From the NCBI RefSeq assembly GCF_036607905.1, contig NZ_CP144555.1, positions 1,426,001 through 1,490,000 of the forward strand: DNA of 64,000 nucleotides, given 5' to 3'. The position numbers and the translations under genes were made by a program. Below, piece by piece: positions 1 to 7,455 of the stretch (positions within the stretch are counted from its first letter, which is position 1; each line of letters opens with the position of its first letter). The notes beneath the pieces were generated by a model. It saw only the letters and a program-made list of their open reading frames with translations. It was not told the DNA's origin and ran no database searches. This DNA is from Streptomyces sp. SCSIO 75703. GTDB lineage: Bacteria; Actinomycetota; Actinomycetes; Streptomycetales; Streptomycetaceae.

Positions 1-79
1 TCGGTGGCCGTCCCTTCGATGTACACCTCGGACGACGATGTCACGACGTACTCCTCCCGGTGCCGTGCGATGGGCCACG

Positions 80-100
80 ATTATTACAGGTACTATTTGG
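80..100 (+). promoter_or_regulatory. AT-rich candidate promoter/operator before the ferredoxin
   Basis: An AT-rich island in otherwise GC-rich DNA contains TTACAGGTACTAT. TACTAT at 91-96 fits an actinobacterial -10 (TAnnnT), 38 bases before the ferredoxin GTG, but no good -35 is visible. It could also be an operator for the downstream HTH regulator. This is inference from composition only. Confidence 0.25.
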
Positions 101-133
101 AGAAACCCCTCCCGGTGGTGTGAGGAGCGTGTC

Positions 134-460
134 GTGACCTATGTGATCGCTCAGCCGTGCGTCGACGTGAAGGACCGGGCGTGCGTCGAGGAGTGCCCGG
201 TCGACTGCATCTACGAGGGACGGCGCTCGCTGTACATCCACCCCGACGAGTGCGTCGACTGCGGCGCCTGCGAACCGGTCTGCCCCGTGGAGGCGATCTT
301 CTACGAGGACGACGTACCGTCACCGTGGGCCGAGTACACGCGGGCGAACGCCGAGTTCTTCGACCGCGTCGGCTCGCCGGGCGGGGCCGCCAAGCTCGGG
401 CTCGTCGAGCACGACCACCCGCTCGTCGCCGCAGTGCCCCCGAACGCCCAGGAAGGCTGA
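134..460 (+). CDS. fdxA: 7Fe/8Fe-type ferredoxin
   Basis: Small soluble ferredoxin of 108 aa, the usual size for the actinobacterial FdxA type that carries one 3Fe-4S and one 4Fe-4S cluster and transfers low-potential electrons. The N-terminal half has the spaced cysteines of CVDVKDRACVEECPVDC. The second motif is CVDCGACEPVCP, with the conserved proline after its last cysteine, and an acidic tail follows. I chose the GTG at 134 because MTYVIAQPCVD matches the family start; a longer reading frame upstream has no family similarity. The gene ends five bases before the start of the HTH regulator, so the two are probably co-transcribed. Whether this ferredoxin serves the formate dehydrogenase or another redox enzyme cannot be told from sequence. 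Confidence 0.92.
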   Translation: MTYVIAQPCVDVKDRACVEECPVDCIYEGRRSLYIHPDECVDCGACEPVCPVEAIFYEDDVPSPWAEYTRANAEFFDRVGSPGGAAKLGLVEHDHPLVAAVPPNAQEG

Positions 461-465
461 CCGCC

Positions 466-1140
466 GTGTCCCCCACCGAGGAGCGGGAACCGCTCTCCCC
501 CCGCCGCCGCGCCGTCCTCGACGCACTGCGCGAGTCCCCCGCCCCGCAGGGCGTGACCGAGGTCGCCGAGCGGCTCGGGGTGCACCCCAACACCGTGCGC
601 TTCCACCTCGACGCGCTGGTGTCCCGGGGCCGGGTCGAGCGGACCGCGGAACGGCCCTCGGGCCCCGGCCGCCCGCGCACCGTCTACGCCGCCCGCCGGG
701 GCATGGACCGGGGTGGGGCGCGCCGCTACCAGTTGCTGGCGCGGATGCTGCTCGGCCGGCTGGCGGCCGAGGGGCCGGGCGCCGGGGCGGCGGCCGTCGA
801 GGCGGGCCGTGACTGGGGCCGGTACCTCGTCGAGCAGTTCCCGCCCTCCCGGCCGCCGACGGCCGGTGAGGCGGCCGGACGGCTGACGGCCATGCTCGAC
901 GACCTGGGCTTCGCGCCGCGGCTCGGCGAGGAGGACGGGCGGCCGGACCGGGTCTGGCTGCGGCACTGTCCGTTCCTCGAACTCGCCGAGGAGCACGGCG
1001 AGATCGTCTGCCCACTGCACCTGGGGCTGATGCAGGGCGCCCTGGCCGAGCTGGACGCCCCGCTGGCCGCCACCCGTCTGGAGCCCTTCGCCGAACCCGA
1101 CGCCTGCCTGGCCCACCTGGCGGTCACCGCGGCGCCCTGA
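466..1140 (+). CDS. Winged-helix transcriptional regulator with C-terminal cysteines
   Basis: A 224-aa DNA-binding protein. Residues ~10-75 form an ArsR/DeoR-like winged helix: VTEVAERLGVHPNTVRFHLDAL is the helix-turn-helix, followed by a wing containing RPSGPGRPRTVY. The C-terminal half contains RHCPFLELAEEHGEIVCPLH and a later DACLAH, giving three cysteines at spacings that recall SufR-type regulators, which bind an iron-sulfur cluster. It starts at GTG 466 with GGAAGG upstream and lies directly behind the ferredoxin. Cluster binding is inference; the fold assignment is firm. It probably regulates its own operon or the neighbouring redox genes. Confidence 0.8.
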   Translation: MSPTEEREPLSPRRRAVLDALRESPAPQGVTEVAERLGVHPNTVRFHLDALVSRGRVERTAERPSGPGRPRTVYAARRGMDRGGARRYQLLARMLLGRLAAEGPGAGAAAVEAGRDWGRYLVEQFPPSRPPTAGEAAGRLTAMLDDLGFAPRLGEEDGRPDRVWLRHCPFLELAEEHGEIVCPLHLGLMQGALAELDAPLAATRLEPFAEPDACLAHLAVTAAP

Positions 1141-1269
1141 GTCCCGGCCGCCGGACCCGTCCAGCCCGTCACCCGTCCCACCCGTCACCCGTCCGGTCCC
1201 GCCCGTTCGGGCCCGCCCGTTTCGGACCCCATCCGCCGGCACACCCGCCGGCCTTCCCGAGGAGACCCC

Positions 1270-1638
1270 GTGCACGTCGCCGACACCGCCACCGCCACCC
1301 GCCACCGCGCCCCGCTCACGGGCGGCCCGACCGCCACGCCGCTCACCGCCGGGACCACGTCGGACCGCGTCGCCGTCGTCCACCTCGAACTCCCGGCGGG
1401 CGGCGGCCTGCCCGAACACGACCACGGCGCCTCGGAGATCGTCCTGATCCCGCTCTCCGGCACGGCCCTGCTGCGGCACGCCGGGGACGAACACCGCCTG
1501 TCCCCCGGCACGAGCGCGCACATCGCCACCGGGGAGCGGGTCGCCCTCGTGAACCCGGGCGACGGCCCCGTCTCGCTGATGGTGGTGGCCTCGCCGCCCG
1601 AGTTCGCGGCGCACATCGCCTCCTGGCCCCTCGCCTGA
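1270..1638 (+). CDS. Cupin-domain protein
   Basis: A 122-aa single-domain cupin. The metal-binding motif is partly visible: LPEHDHGASEIVLIPLSG resembles cupin motif 1 (two histidines and a glutamate), and the later HRLSPGTSAHIATGE resembles the loop and motif 2. The start is GTG 1270, preceded by GAGGAGACC. Small cupins of this kind serve as sensors, isomerases or dioxygenases, and the substrate cannot be predicted. It sits between the HTH regulator and a small membrane protein on the same strand, so it may belong to that operon, although the 129-base gap upstream allows a separate promoter. Confidence 0.75.
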   Translation: MHVADTATATRHRAPLTGGPTATPLTAGTTSDRVAVVHLELPAGGGLPEHDHGASEIVLIPLSGTALLRHAGDEHRLSPGTSAHIATGERVALVNPGDGPVSLMVVASPPEFAAHIASWPLA

Positions 1639-1687
1639 CCGGCGCCCCCGCCCCGGCCACCCCCCTGCGGAGAGACGAGATCCAGCG

Positions 1688-2122
1688 ATGCACGCGACGT
1701 CGGCGGCCACTGCGGGCGCCCTCACCTTCCTCTGGCTGGGCATGGTGCTGGCGATCTCCTTCCTGGAGGCGCCCCTGAAGTTCCGTGCCCCGGGCGTGAC
1801 GATCCCCCTCGGGCTCGGCATCGGGCGGCTGGTCTTCCGCGCCCTCAACCTCGCGGAGGCCGCGCTCGCCGCCGGCGTCGTCGTCGCGGTCGCCACGGGC
1901 GGCCCGTCCGCGGCCGTCGTCGCGCTCACCGCCGTCGCGGCGGTGGTCCTCACCGTGCAACTGGGCCTCGTACGGCCCCGGCTCAACCGCCGTTCGGACG
2001 CGGTGCTGGCGGGCGCGGACCCCGCCGAGACCCGGTCCCGCGCCCATCTCCACTACGTCGGCCTGGAGATCGTGAAGGTCCTGGCCCTGCTCGCGCTGGG
2101 CTGCCTGCTCCAGGCCGCCTGA
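1688..2122 (+). CDS. Small four-helix membrane protein, function unknown
   Basis: A 144-aa integral membrane protein. Hydrophobic stretches at about residues 8-28, 50-70, 75-97 and 122-143 suggest four transmembrane helices. I do not recognise a named family with certainty. It has no charged catalytic motif, and a loop rich in arginine (VRPRLNRRSD) lies between helices three and four. The start ATG 1688 follows GGAGAGACGAG. It is 49 bases downstream of the cupin gene and is probably in the same transcript. A link with the formate dehydrogenase genes that follow is possible only by proximity. Confidence 0.65.
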   Translation: MHATSAATAGALTFLWLGMVLAISFLEAPLKFRAPGVTIPLGLGIGRLVFRALNLAEAALAAGVVVAVATGGPSAAVVALTAVAAVVLTVQLGLVRPRLNRRSDAVLAGADPAETRSRAHLHYVGLEIVKVLALLALGCLLQAA

Positions 2123-2287
2123 GCCCGTCCCCGCGACCTCCCCGCCCCACCGGCCGATCCCGCCCCGGGCCCCGGCGCTGCTCCCCTCGGCCCGCCTCTC
2201 CACCCGTCCGGCCCTGGGCGCGGCCGTTTCGGCGGGCCGGGGCCGGGGCACCCGTGCCAGGCTCGACGGGAGCGAGGAGGAGCGCAG

Positions 2288-3313
2288 ATGACGGACGGGA
2301 CGACCGCGCGCCGGGAGGACGCCGACGACGAGGCGATCCGTGCCCACCTGTTCTCCGGCCCCCAGCCGGACGTGGCCAGAGCCGCCGGCCACACCGACCC
2401 CCCGCCCCGGATGGGCTTCTTCACCGACACCTCCGTCTGCATCGGCTGCAAGGCGTGCGAGGTGGCGTGCAAGGAGTGGAACGCCATCCCCGAGGACGGC
2501 CTCGAGTTCACCGGCATGTCCTACGACAACACCCAGGGCCTCGGCGCCGGCACCTGGCGGCACGTGGCCTTCATCGAGCAGCGCAAGCCGCTCGGCGGGC
2601 AGGAACCCGGCACCGGCCACGACCACGTGGACGTCTTCGCCGCCGCCCGCGGCCTCGACGCCTCCGCGACCACGCCCGCGCCGGGTACGGCGCCCCCGGG
2701 CGCCCCGGCCGGGGAGATCTCCCCCCTCGCCCCCGACGGGCGCCCCGAACTGCGCTGGCTGATGTCCTCCGACGTGTGCAAGCACTGCACCCACGCCGCC
2801 TGCCTGGACGTGTGCCCCACCGGCTCGCTCTTCCGCACGGAGTTCGGCACGGTCGTCGTCCAGCAGGACGTCTGCAACGGCTGCGGCTACTGCGTCCCCG
2901 CCTGCCCCTACGGCGTCATCGACCAGCGCCCCGACGACGGACGCGCCTGGAAGTGCACCCTCTGCTACGACCGCCTCGGCGTCGGCATGGAACCGGCCTG
3001 CGCGAAGGCGTGCCCCACCGACTCCATCCAGTTCGGCGAGCTGGACGAACTGCGGGAACGCGCGGCGGCCCGTGTCGCCCGGCTGCACGCGGCCGGGGTG
3101 CCCGACGCGCGGCTGTACGGGGAGGACCCCGGGGACGGCGTCGGCGGCGACGGCGCGTTCTTCCTGCTGCTGGACGAACCGGAGGTGTACGGGCTGCCCC
3201 CCGACCCGGTCGTCACCACCCGTGACCTGCCCGCCATGTGGCGGTACGCGGCGGCGGCGGCCGTGTCGGTGGCCGCGCTGACGGCCGCCGCCTTCGCCGG
3301 GAGGCACCGATGA
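2288..3313 (+). CDS. fdhB: Formate dehydrogenase iron-sulfur (beta) subunit
   Basis: A 341-aa DMSO-reductase-family electron-transfer subunit. Four cysteine clusters are visible: CIGCKACEVACKEWN near residue 55, CKHCTHAACLDVCP near 165, CNGCGYCVPACPYG near 198, and CTLCYDRLGVGMEPACAKACP near 225, enough for four 4Fe-4S clusters. Residues ~315-338 form one C-terminal hydrophobic helix, as in FDH-N beta subunits that anchor at the membrane. It would pass electrons from the molybdenum/selenium catalytic subunit to the NrfD-type subunit. It overlaps that gene by ATGA (3310-3313). The matching catalytic subunit is not adjacent here; a candidate lies at 52152-55412. The start ATG follows GAGGAGGAGCGC. 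Confidence 0.9.
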   Translation: MTDGTTARREDADDEAIRAHLFSGPQPDVARAAGHTDPPPRMGFFTDTSVCIGCKACEVACKEWNAIPEDGLEFTGMSYDNTQGLGAGTWRHVAFIEQRKPLGGQEPGTGHDHVDVFAAARGLDASATTPAPGTAPPGAPAGEISPLAPDGRPELRWLMSSDVCKHCTHAACLDVCPTGSLFRTEFGTVVVQQDVCNGCGYCVPACPYGVIDQRPDDGRAWKCTLCYDRLGVGMEPACAKACPTDSIQFGELDELRERAAARVARLHAAGVPDARLYGEDPGDGVGGDGAFFLLLDEPEVYGLPPDPVVTTRDLPAMWRYAAAAAVSVAALTAAAFAGRHR

Positions 3314-4353
3314 CCGGCACCGGGACACCGCCCGGCCGGACGCCCGGCGAACCCACCGGGCGGGACGCGCTCACCGGGACGTACGCCGGGCGGCGCAGGC
3401 GGCGGCGCGGGCGCGGCGAGCGGGCGATGGTGCCCGAGGCCGAGTTCTCCTCGTACTACGGCCGGGCCATCCTCCACAAGCCGACGTGGAAGGCGGTCGA
3501 CATCGCGGGCTACCTCTTCCTCGGCGGGCTCGCCGGGGCGTCCTCGCTGCTGGCGGCGGGCGGCGAGGCCACCGGCCGGCCCGCGCTGGCGCGGACCGCG
3601 AAGCTGGGCGCGGCCGGCGCCATCTCCCTCTCGCTGGCCGCGCTCGTCCACGACCTGGGACGGCCGGCCCGCTTCGTGAACATGCTCCGCGTCTTCAAGC
3701 CGACCTCCCCGATGAACCTCGGCTCCTGGCTGCTGGCCGGGTACGCGCCGCTCACGATGGTCGCCGCGGCGACCGACGTCGCGGGCCGCCACCGGCTCAT
3801 CGGCACCGCCGCCACCGCGTCCGCCGCCGTCCTCGCCCCGGCGGTGGCGACGTACACCGCGGTGCTGATCTCCGACACGGCGGTGCCCGCCTGGCACGAC
3901 GGCCACCGCGAGATGCCCTTCGTCTTCGCCGGGTCGGCGGCCTGCGCGGGGGCCGGACTCGCCCTGGCCGGTGCGCCCGTGGCGCAGACCGGGCCCGCGC
4001 GCCGGGCGGCCCTGCTGGGCGCGGCGCTCGAAGTGGGCGCCTTCGAGGTGATGCGCCGGCGGATGGGCCTGGCGGCCGAGACCCTCGGCACCGGGCGGGC
4101 CGGCCGGCTGCTGCGCGCGGCGGAACTGCTCACCGCCGGGGGCGCCGTGCTGGCGGCCGGCGCGGGCGGGCGCGGGCGCGGCGCCGCGGCGGTGGCGGGC
4201 GCGGCGCTGCTGGCCGGCTCGGCGGCCCTGCGGTTCGGCGTCTTCCACGCCGGGGTCGCCTCCGCCGAGGACCCCCGTTACACGGTGATCCCGCAACGCC
4301 TGCGCCTGGAGGCCCGCGCGGCCGGGCCGCGTACCGGCCCGGCCGCGGACTGA
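3310..4353 (+). CDS. NrfD/PsrC-type membrane subunit of formate dehydrogenase
   Basis: A 347-aa polytopic membrane protein of the NrfD/polysulfide reductase C family. These proteins anchor an oxidoreductase and hand electrons to the quinone pool without heme. A hydrophilic basic N-terminus (~1-40) precedes EFSSYYGRAILHKPTWK, typical of family entry sequences, then about eight hydrophobic segments follow. LVHDLGRPARFVNMLRVF and SPMNLGSWLL are family-conserved motifs. I chose ATG 3310 because it overlaps the fdhB stop; the frame runs further upstream without similarity. The gene faces selD, 37 bases away, in convergent orientation. Confidence 0.85.
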   Translation: MTGTGTPPGRTPGEPTGRDALTGTYAGRRRRRRGRGERAMVPEAEFSSYYGRAILHKPTWKAVDIAGYLFLGGLAGASSLLAAGGEATGRPALARTAKLGAAGAISLSLAALVHDLGRPARFVNMLRVFKPTSPMNLGSWLLAGYAPLTMVAAATDVAGRHRLIGTAATASAAVLAPAVATYTAVLISDTAVPAWHDGHREMPFVFAGSAACAGAGLALAGAPVAQTGPARRAALLGAALEVGAFEVMRRRMGLAAETLGTGRAGRLLRAAELLTAGGAVLAAGAGGRGRGAAAVAGAALLAGSAALRFGVFHAGVASAEDPRYTVIPQRLRLEARAAGPRTGPAAD

Positions 4354-4390
4354 GGCACCCGGGACCCGGTCGCCCCTCCCGGTGTCCCGC

Positions 4391-5413
4391 TCACCTCAGG
4401 ACGACGGTGTGGGCACCCCGCGGCACGAGGTGGCCGATCACGGGGGCGCCGGGGACCTCACCGGCGACGAGCAGCCCGCCGGAGGTCTGGGCGTCGGCGA
4501 GCAGGAGGCGCGTGTCGGTGCCGGTGGTGCCGAAGTCGGTGGTGGGCGCGACCCAGTCGAGGTTGCGCCGGGTGCCGCCGCTGACGTAGCCGTCCCGTAC
4601 CGCCTCGCGCGCGCCGTCCAGGAAGGGCACGGCGGCGGTGTCGACCACGGCGGTCACCCCGGAGGCGCGGGCCAGCTTGTGCAGGTGGCCGAGGAGGCCG
4701 AAGCCGGTGACGTCGGTGGCACAGACCGCGCCCGCGGCGAGGGCGGCGGCGGAGGCGTCCCGGTTCAGCTCGACCATGGTGGCGACGGCCTGAGCGAAGC
4801 GTTCGCCGGTGGCCTTGTGACGGTTGTTCAGGACGCCGAGGCCGAGCGGTTTGGTGAGGGAGAGCGGCAGTCCGGGCCGGCCCGCGTCGTTGCGCAGCAG
4901 CCGGCCGGGGTGGGCCAGCCCGGTGACGGCCATGCCGTACTTGGGTTCCGGATCGTCCACGCTGTGCCCGCCGCCGACGTGGCAGCCGGCCTCCGCGGCG
5001 ATGTCGAGCCCGCCGCGCAGCACCTCGCGGGCGAGGTCGAGGGGCAGCACGTCGCGGGGCCAGGCGAGCAGGTTGACGGCGAGGACGGGCCGGCCGCCCA
5101 TGGCGTACACGTCCGAGAGGGCGTTGGCGGCGGCGATGCGGCCCCAGTCGTACGGGTCGTCGACGACCGGGGTGAAGAAGTCGGCGGTGGAGACCATCGC
5201 CTGGGCGGGGGCGCCGCCGGCGGCGGGCAGGGCGACGACGGCGGCGTCGTCGCCGGTGGCGAGGCCGACGAGCAGCGGCAGGCCGGTGCCGGGCCGGGGC
5301 CCGGCCAGCCCGCCGAGCACGTCCTCCAGCTCCCCGGGCGGGATCTTGCAGGCGCAGCCGCCGCCGTGGGCGTACTGGGTGAGGCGTACGGGGGTCTCGC
5401 GCGTGAGCGTCAT
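4391..5413 (-). CDS. selD: Selenide, water dikinase (selenophosphate synthase)
   Basis: A 340-aa enzyme that makes selenophosphate from selenide and ATP, the selenium donor for Sec-tRNA synthesis. The N-terminus carries HGGGCACKIPPG, with the catalytic pair Cys20 and Lys23; this SelD therefore uses cysteine and is not itself a selenoprotein. Further family motifs are GDDAAV, ANALSDVYAMGG, and GHSVDDPEPKYG with the ATP/metal-binding residues. The start is ATG 5413; the longer frame to 5524 adds only low-complexity Arg/Pro sequence. It is one of four sel genes in the window with selC, selB and selA. It is divergent from selC. Confidence 0.95.
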   Translation of the reverse strand: MTLTRETPVRLTQYAHGGGCACKIPPGELEDVLGGLAGPRPGTGLPLLVGLATGDDAAVVALPAAGGAPAQAMVSTADFFTPVVDDPYDWGRIAAANALSDVYAMGGRPVLAVNLLAWPRDVLPLDLAREVLRGGLDIAAEAGCHVGGGHSVDDPEPKYGMAVTGLAHPGRLLRNDAGRPGLPLSLTKPLGLGVLNNRHKATGERFAQAVATMVELNRDASAAALAAGAVCATDVTGFGLLGHLHKLARASGVTAVVDTAAVPFLDGAREAVRDGYVSGGTRRNLDWVAPTTDFGTTGTDTRLLLADAQTSGGLLVAGEVPGAPVIGHLVPRGAHTVVLR

Positions 5414-5552
5414 ACGGGGTCTTTCTCCTCGGGCTCGTCGGGCGCGTCGGGCGTGTCGGCTGGTCGGCGCGTCGGGGCGTCGGGGCGTCGGGGCGTTCGG
5501 GTGTGCCGGGCCGCCGCCGGACACGGCGTTCCGGTTAGGGTGGGCGGGCGAT

Positions 5553-5645
5553 GGAGGCGTGTGGGTGCCTGGTGGCCCTCCCGGTCTTCAAAACCGAGGT
5601 GCCCGAGGATCTCGGGCAGGCGGGTTCGATTCCCGTCCGCCTCCG
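5553..5645 (+). tRNA. selC: tRNA-Sec (anticodon TCA)
   Basis: A 93-nt tRNA. The acceptor arm pairs GGAGGCG (5553-5559) with CGCCTCC (5638-5644), discriminator G5645. The anticodon loop CTTCAAA (5586-5592) gives anticodon TCA, which reads UGA. The extra-long variable arm is a strong hairpin (TGCCCGAG/CTCGGGCA), and the T-arm is CGGGTTCGATTCCCG. The length and long variable arm are specific for selenocysteine tRNA. No CCA is encoded. It sits between selD (opposite strand) and an exporter gene. Confidence 0.95.
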
Positions 5646-5831
5646 CTCTCCCTCCCGCCGGAGAGTCGCCCTCCTCGCCCGCCCCAAACCCGGGGCACCC
5701 CACCCTTCTACCCCGCCCCTCCCCCGCCCCGGCGGAAGCACGCCCGAAACCGGACCGAACGCCCCGGACCGGCGGCCGTCGGCGGGGGCGGCACGGTGAC
5801 CGGGGTCTCGGGACGGGGTGCCCGGTGCCGG

Positions 5832-5837
5832 TAGGGT
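5832..5837 (+). promoter_or_regulatory. Candidate -10 element for a leaderless transcript
   Basis: TAGGGT fits TAnnnT and ends seven bases before the ATG at 5845. That is the spacing seen in leaderless actinobacterial transcripts, where transcription starts at the A of ATG. No clear -35 is present. The transcript would cover two mini-ORFs and the exporter. Confidence 0.35.
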
Positions 5838-5844
5838 CTGACGT

Positions 5845-5898
5845 ATGTCTGCTTCTGCTGCGGCGGCCTGTGCCGCGGTGACGAGGGCGCTCCGCTAG
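5845..5898 (+). CDS. Possible 17-aa leader peptide upstream of the exporter
   Basis: Mini-ORF encoding MSASAAAACAAVTRALR. It directly follows a good -10 hexamer, so it may be translated from a leaderless mRNA, and its stop overlaps a GC-rich inverted repeat (CGCTCCGCTAGCGGCG). Its size and position suggest a regulatory leader peptide that senses translation, as upstream of some resistance genes. Nothing shows directly that it is translated. Alternatively it is a chance ORF in a 360-base gap. Confidence 0.3.
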   Translation: MSASAAAACAAVTRALR

Positions 5899-5961
5899 CG
5901 GCGGGGCGTTCGTCCCACGTTCGGAGGACGTCCAGCCGCTTCGTGTTCGGACCGGAGCGGC

Positions 5962-5988
5962 ATGTCGTGCTGCTCGGAAGACTTCTGA
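5962..5988 (+). CDS. Possible 8-aa Cys-Cys leader peptide
   Basis: Mini-ORF encoding MSCCSEDF, with CGGAGCGGC as a plausible ribosome binding site. It ends 15 bases before the exporter start at 6004, whose own GGAG (5994-5997) follows at once. A translated ORF so close could couple to exporter translation, and the adjacent cysteines could make it cysteine-responsive. This rests on spacing only; it may be chance. The rest of the gap 5646-5831 shows nothing recognisable. Confidence 0.28.
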   Translation: MSCCSEDF

Positions 5989-6003
5989 GCGACGGAGCAG
6001 TCG

Positions 6004-7422
6004 GTGGTTTCAGGTGTTCTCCCTTCGTGCCGGGACGGATGGTCCCCGGTGCGCGCGTGGCTGGTGCTGTGCTGCATGGCCACGCTGCAGTTCCTGGTCG
6101 CGGTCGACGTGACCGTGGTCAACGTGGCCCTCCCCTCGATCGGGGCCCGTTTCGGCGTCGGCGGGCACGCGCTGACCTGGGTCGTGGTCGGGTACACGAT
6201 CACCGGTGGCGGGCTGTTGATGCTCGGCGGCCGGCTGGGCGACGTGGTGGGCAGGCGGCGTGTCCTGCTGCTCGGCACGGCCCTCTTCGGCGCCGCGTCC
6301 CTGGCGGCGGGGCTCGCGCCGTCGTTCGGCCTGCTGGTGGCGGCGCGGTTGGCACAGGGGGCCGGCGAGGCGCTCGCGTTGCCGGCCGCGATGGCGGTGA
6401 TCGTGCTGATGTTTCCCGAAGGGCCGCTCAGGTCACGGGCGTTGAGTGTGTGGGCGGCCGTGGCGAGTGGGGGGCTCGTGCTGGGGTTCGTGGTCTCCGG
6501 GGTCGTCACCGAGTGGCTCGGGTGGCGGTGGATCTTCCTGGTGTCCGTGCCGTTCGTGGTGCTCGTGCTCGCCGGGGTGGCCGCGCTCGTACCGCGTCAA
6601 CGGCCCGCCGGACGGACGCCGGTGGACGTTCCCGGGGCGCTGCTGCTGACCGCCGGGCCGCTGCTGTTCACGCTCGGGGTGGTCGAGGCGGGGCGCGCGG
6701 GCGGCGCGCGGCCGTGGGCGGCGCCGGCGGCCCTGGCCGGCGCGGCGGTGGCGGGGGCGCTGTTCGCGGCCGTCGAGCGCCGGGCGCGGAACCCGCTCGT
6801 ACCGCCTGGCCTGCTGCGCAACCGGCCGCGGGTCCTGGCCAACCTCGCCACCGCGCTGCTGAGCGCGGCGCTGTCCACCTCGTTCCTGCTGTTCGCCTAC
6901 TACCTCCAGGACCGGTGGGGCGCCGGGCCGCTCCGGGCCGGGCTCACCATGGTGCCGTTGGCGGTCTGCCTGATCGCGGCCTCCGTCCTGGTGCCCCGGC
7001 TCCTCAGGCGGTGGGGGCCCCGCGCCTGCGTCCTGGCCGGGATCGGGTTCACCGCCCTGGCGATGGCGTGGATCGGCCTGGGTGCCCGACTCGGCGTCTG
7101 CGGGCCTGCGTTGATCCCGGCCATGGTGCTCGTCGCCGCCGGGATGGGCTTCGGGCTCGTCGCCCTGCAGTACGTCGCGGTGTCCGGGGTGACCGGGGAG
7201 GACGCCGGGATCGCCTCCGGAGTCCAGCGCGCCGCCGACCAGTTGGGCGGGGCCACCGGGGTCGCGGTCTGTGTCGGCGTCGGGTTCGCGCCCGCCGTGC
7301 ACGGCGTCGACCCCTACCTCGCGGGCAGTGTCCCCGCCCTCGCCGGGCTCGCCGTGGCGGCGGTCCTGGCCTGGCGGATCTCCGTGCCGGACGCGGTGAC
7401 GGGGCAGGTGGCGGACGGCTGA
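6004..7422 (+). CDS. MFS drug exporter, DHA2 (EmrB/QacA) type
   Basis: A 472-aa proton-driven exporter of the major facilitator superfamily with about 14 predicted membrane segments. Near the N-terminus is AVDVTVVNVALPSIGARFG, the signature of helix 1 in the DHA2 subfamily; GGRLGDVVGRRRVLLLG is the motif A loop between helices 2 and 3. GTG 6004 is favoured because GGAG lies six bases upstream; GTG 6049 would also keep every helix. It lies between selC and selB, transcribed toward selB, and is unrelated in function to them. Its substrate cannot be read from sequence. The two mini-ORFs upstream could regulate it. Confidence 0.87.
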   Translation: MVSGVLPSCRDGWSPVRAWLVLCCMATLQFLVAVDVTVVNVALPSIGARFGVGGHALTWVVVGYTITGGGLLMLGGRLGDVVGRRRVLLLGTALFGAASLAAGLAPSFGLLVAARLAQGAGEALALPAAMAVIVLMFPEGPLRSRALSVWAAVASGGLVLGFVVSGVVTEWLGWRWIFLVSVPFVVLVLAGVAALVPRQRPAGRTPVDVPGALLLTAGPLLFTLGVVEAGRAGGARPWAAPAALAGAAVAGALFAAVERRARNPLVPPGLLRNRPRVLANLATALLSAALSTSFLLFAYYLQDRWGAGPLRAGLTMVPLAVCLIAASVLVPRLLRRWGPRACVLAGIGFTALAMAWIGLGARLGVCGPALIPAMVLVAAGMGFGLVALQYVAVSGVTGEDAGIASGVQRAADQLGGATGVAVCVGVGFAPAVHGVDPYLAGSVPALAGLAVAAVLAWRISVPDAVTGQVADG

Positions 7423-7455
7423 GCCCCGGGCCCGGCGGGGCGCGTCGCGGGGCTC
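7421..7455. terminator. Candidate bidirectional terminator between exporter and selB
   Basis: GAGCCCCG at 7421-7428 pairs with CGGGGCTC at 7448-7455, with additional GC pairing inside. The hairpin spans the stop codons of the two convergent genes. It has no T-run, which is normal in high-GC actinobacteria. Confidence 0.4.
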
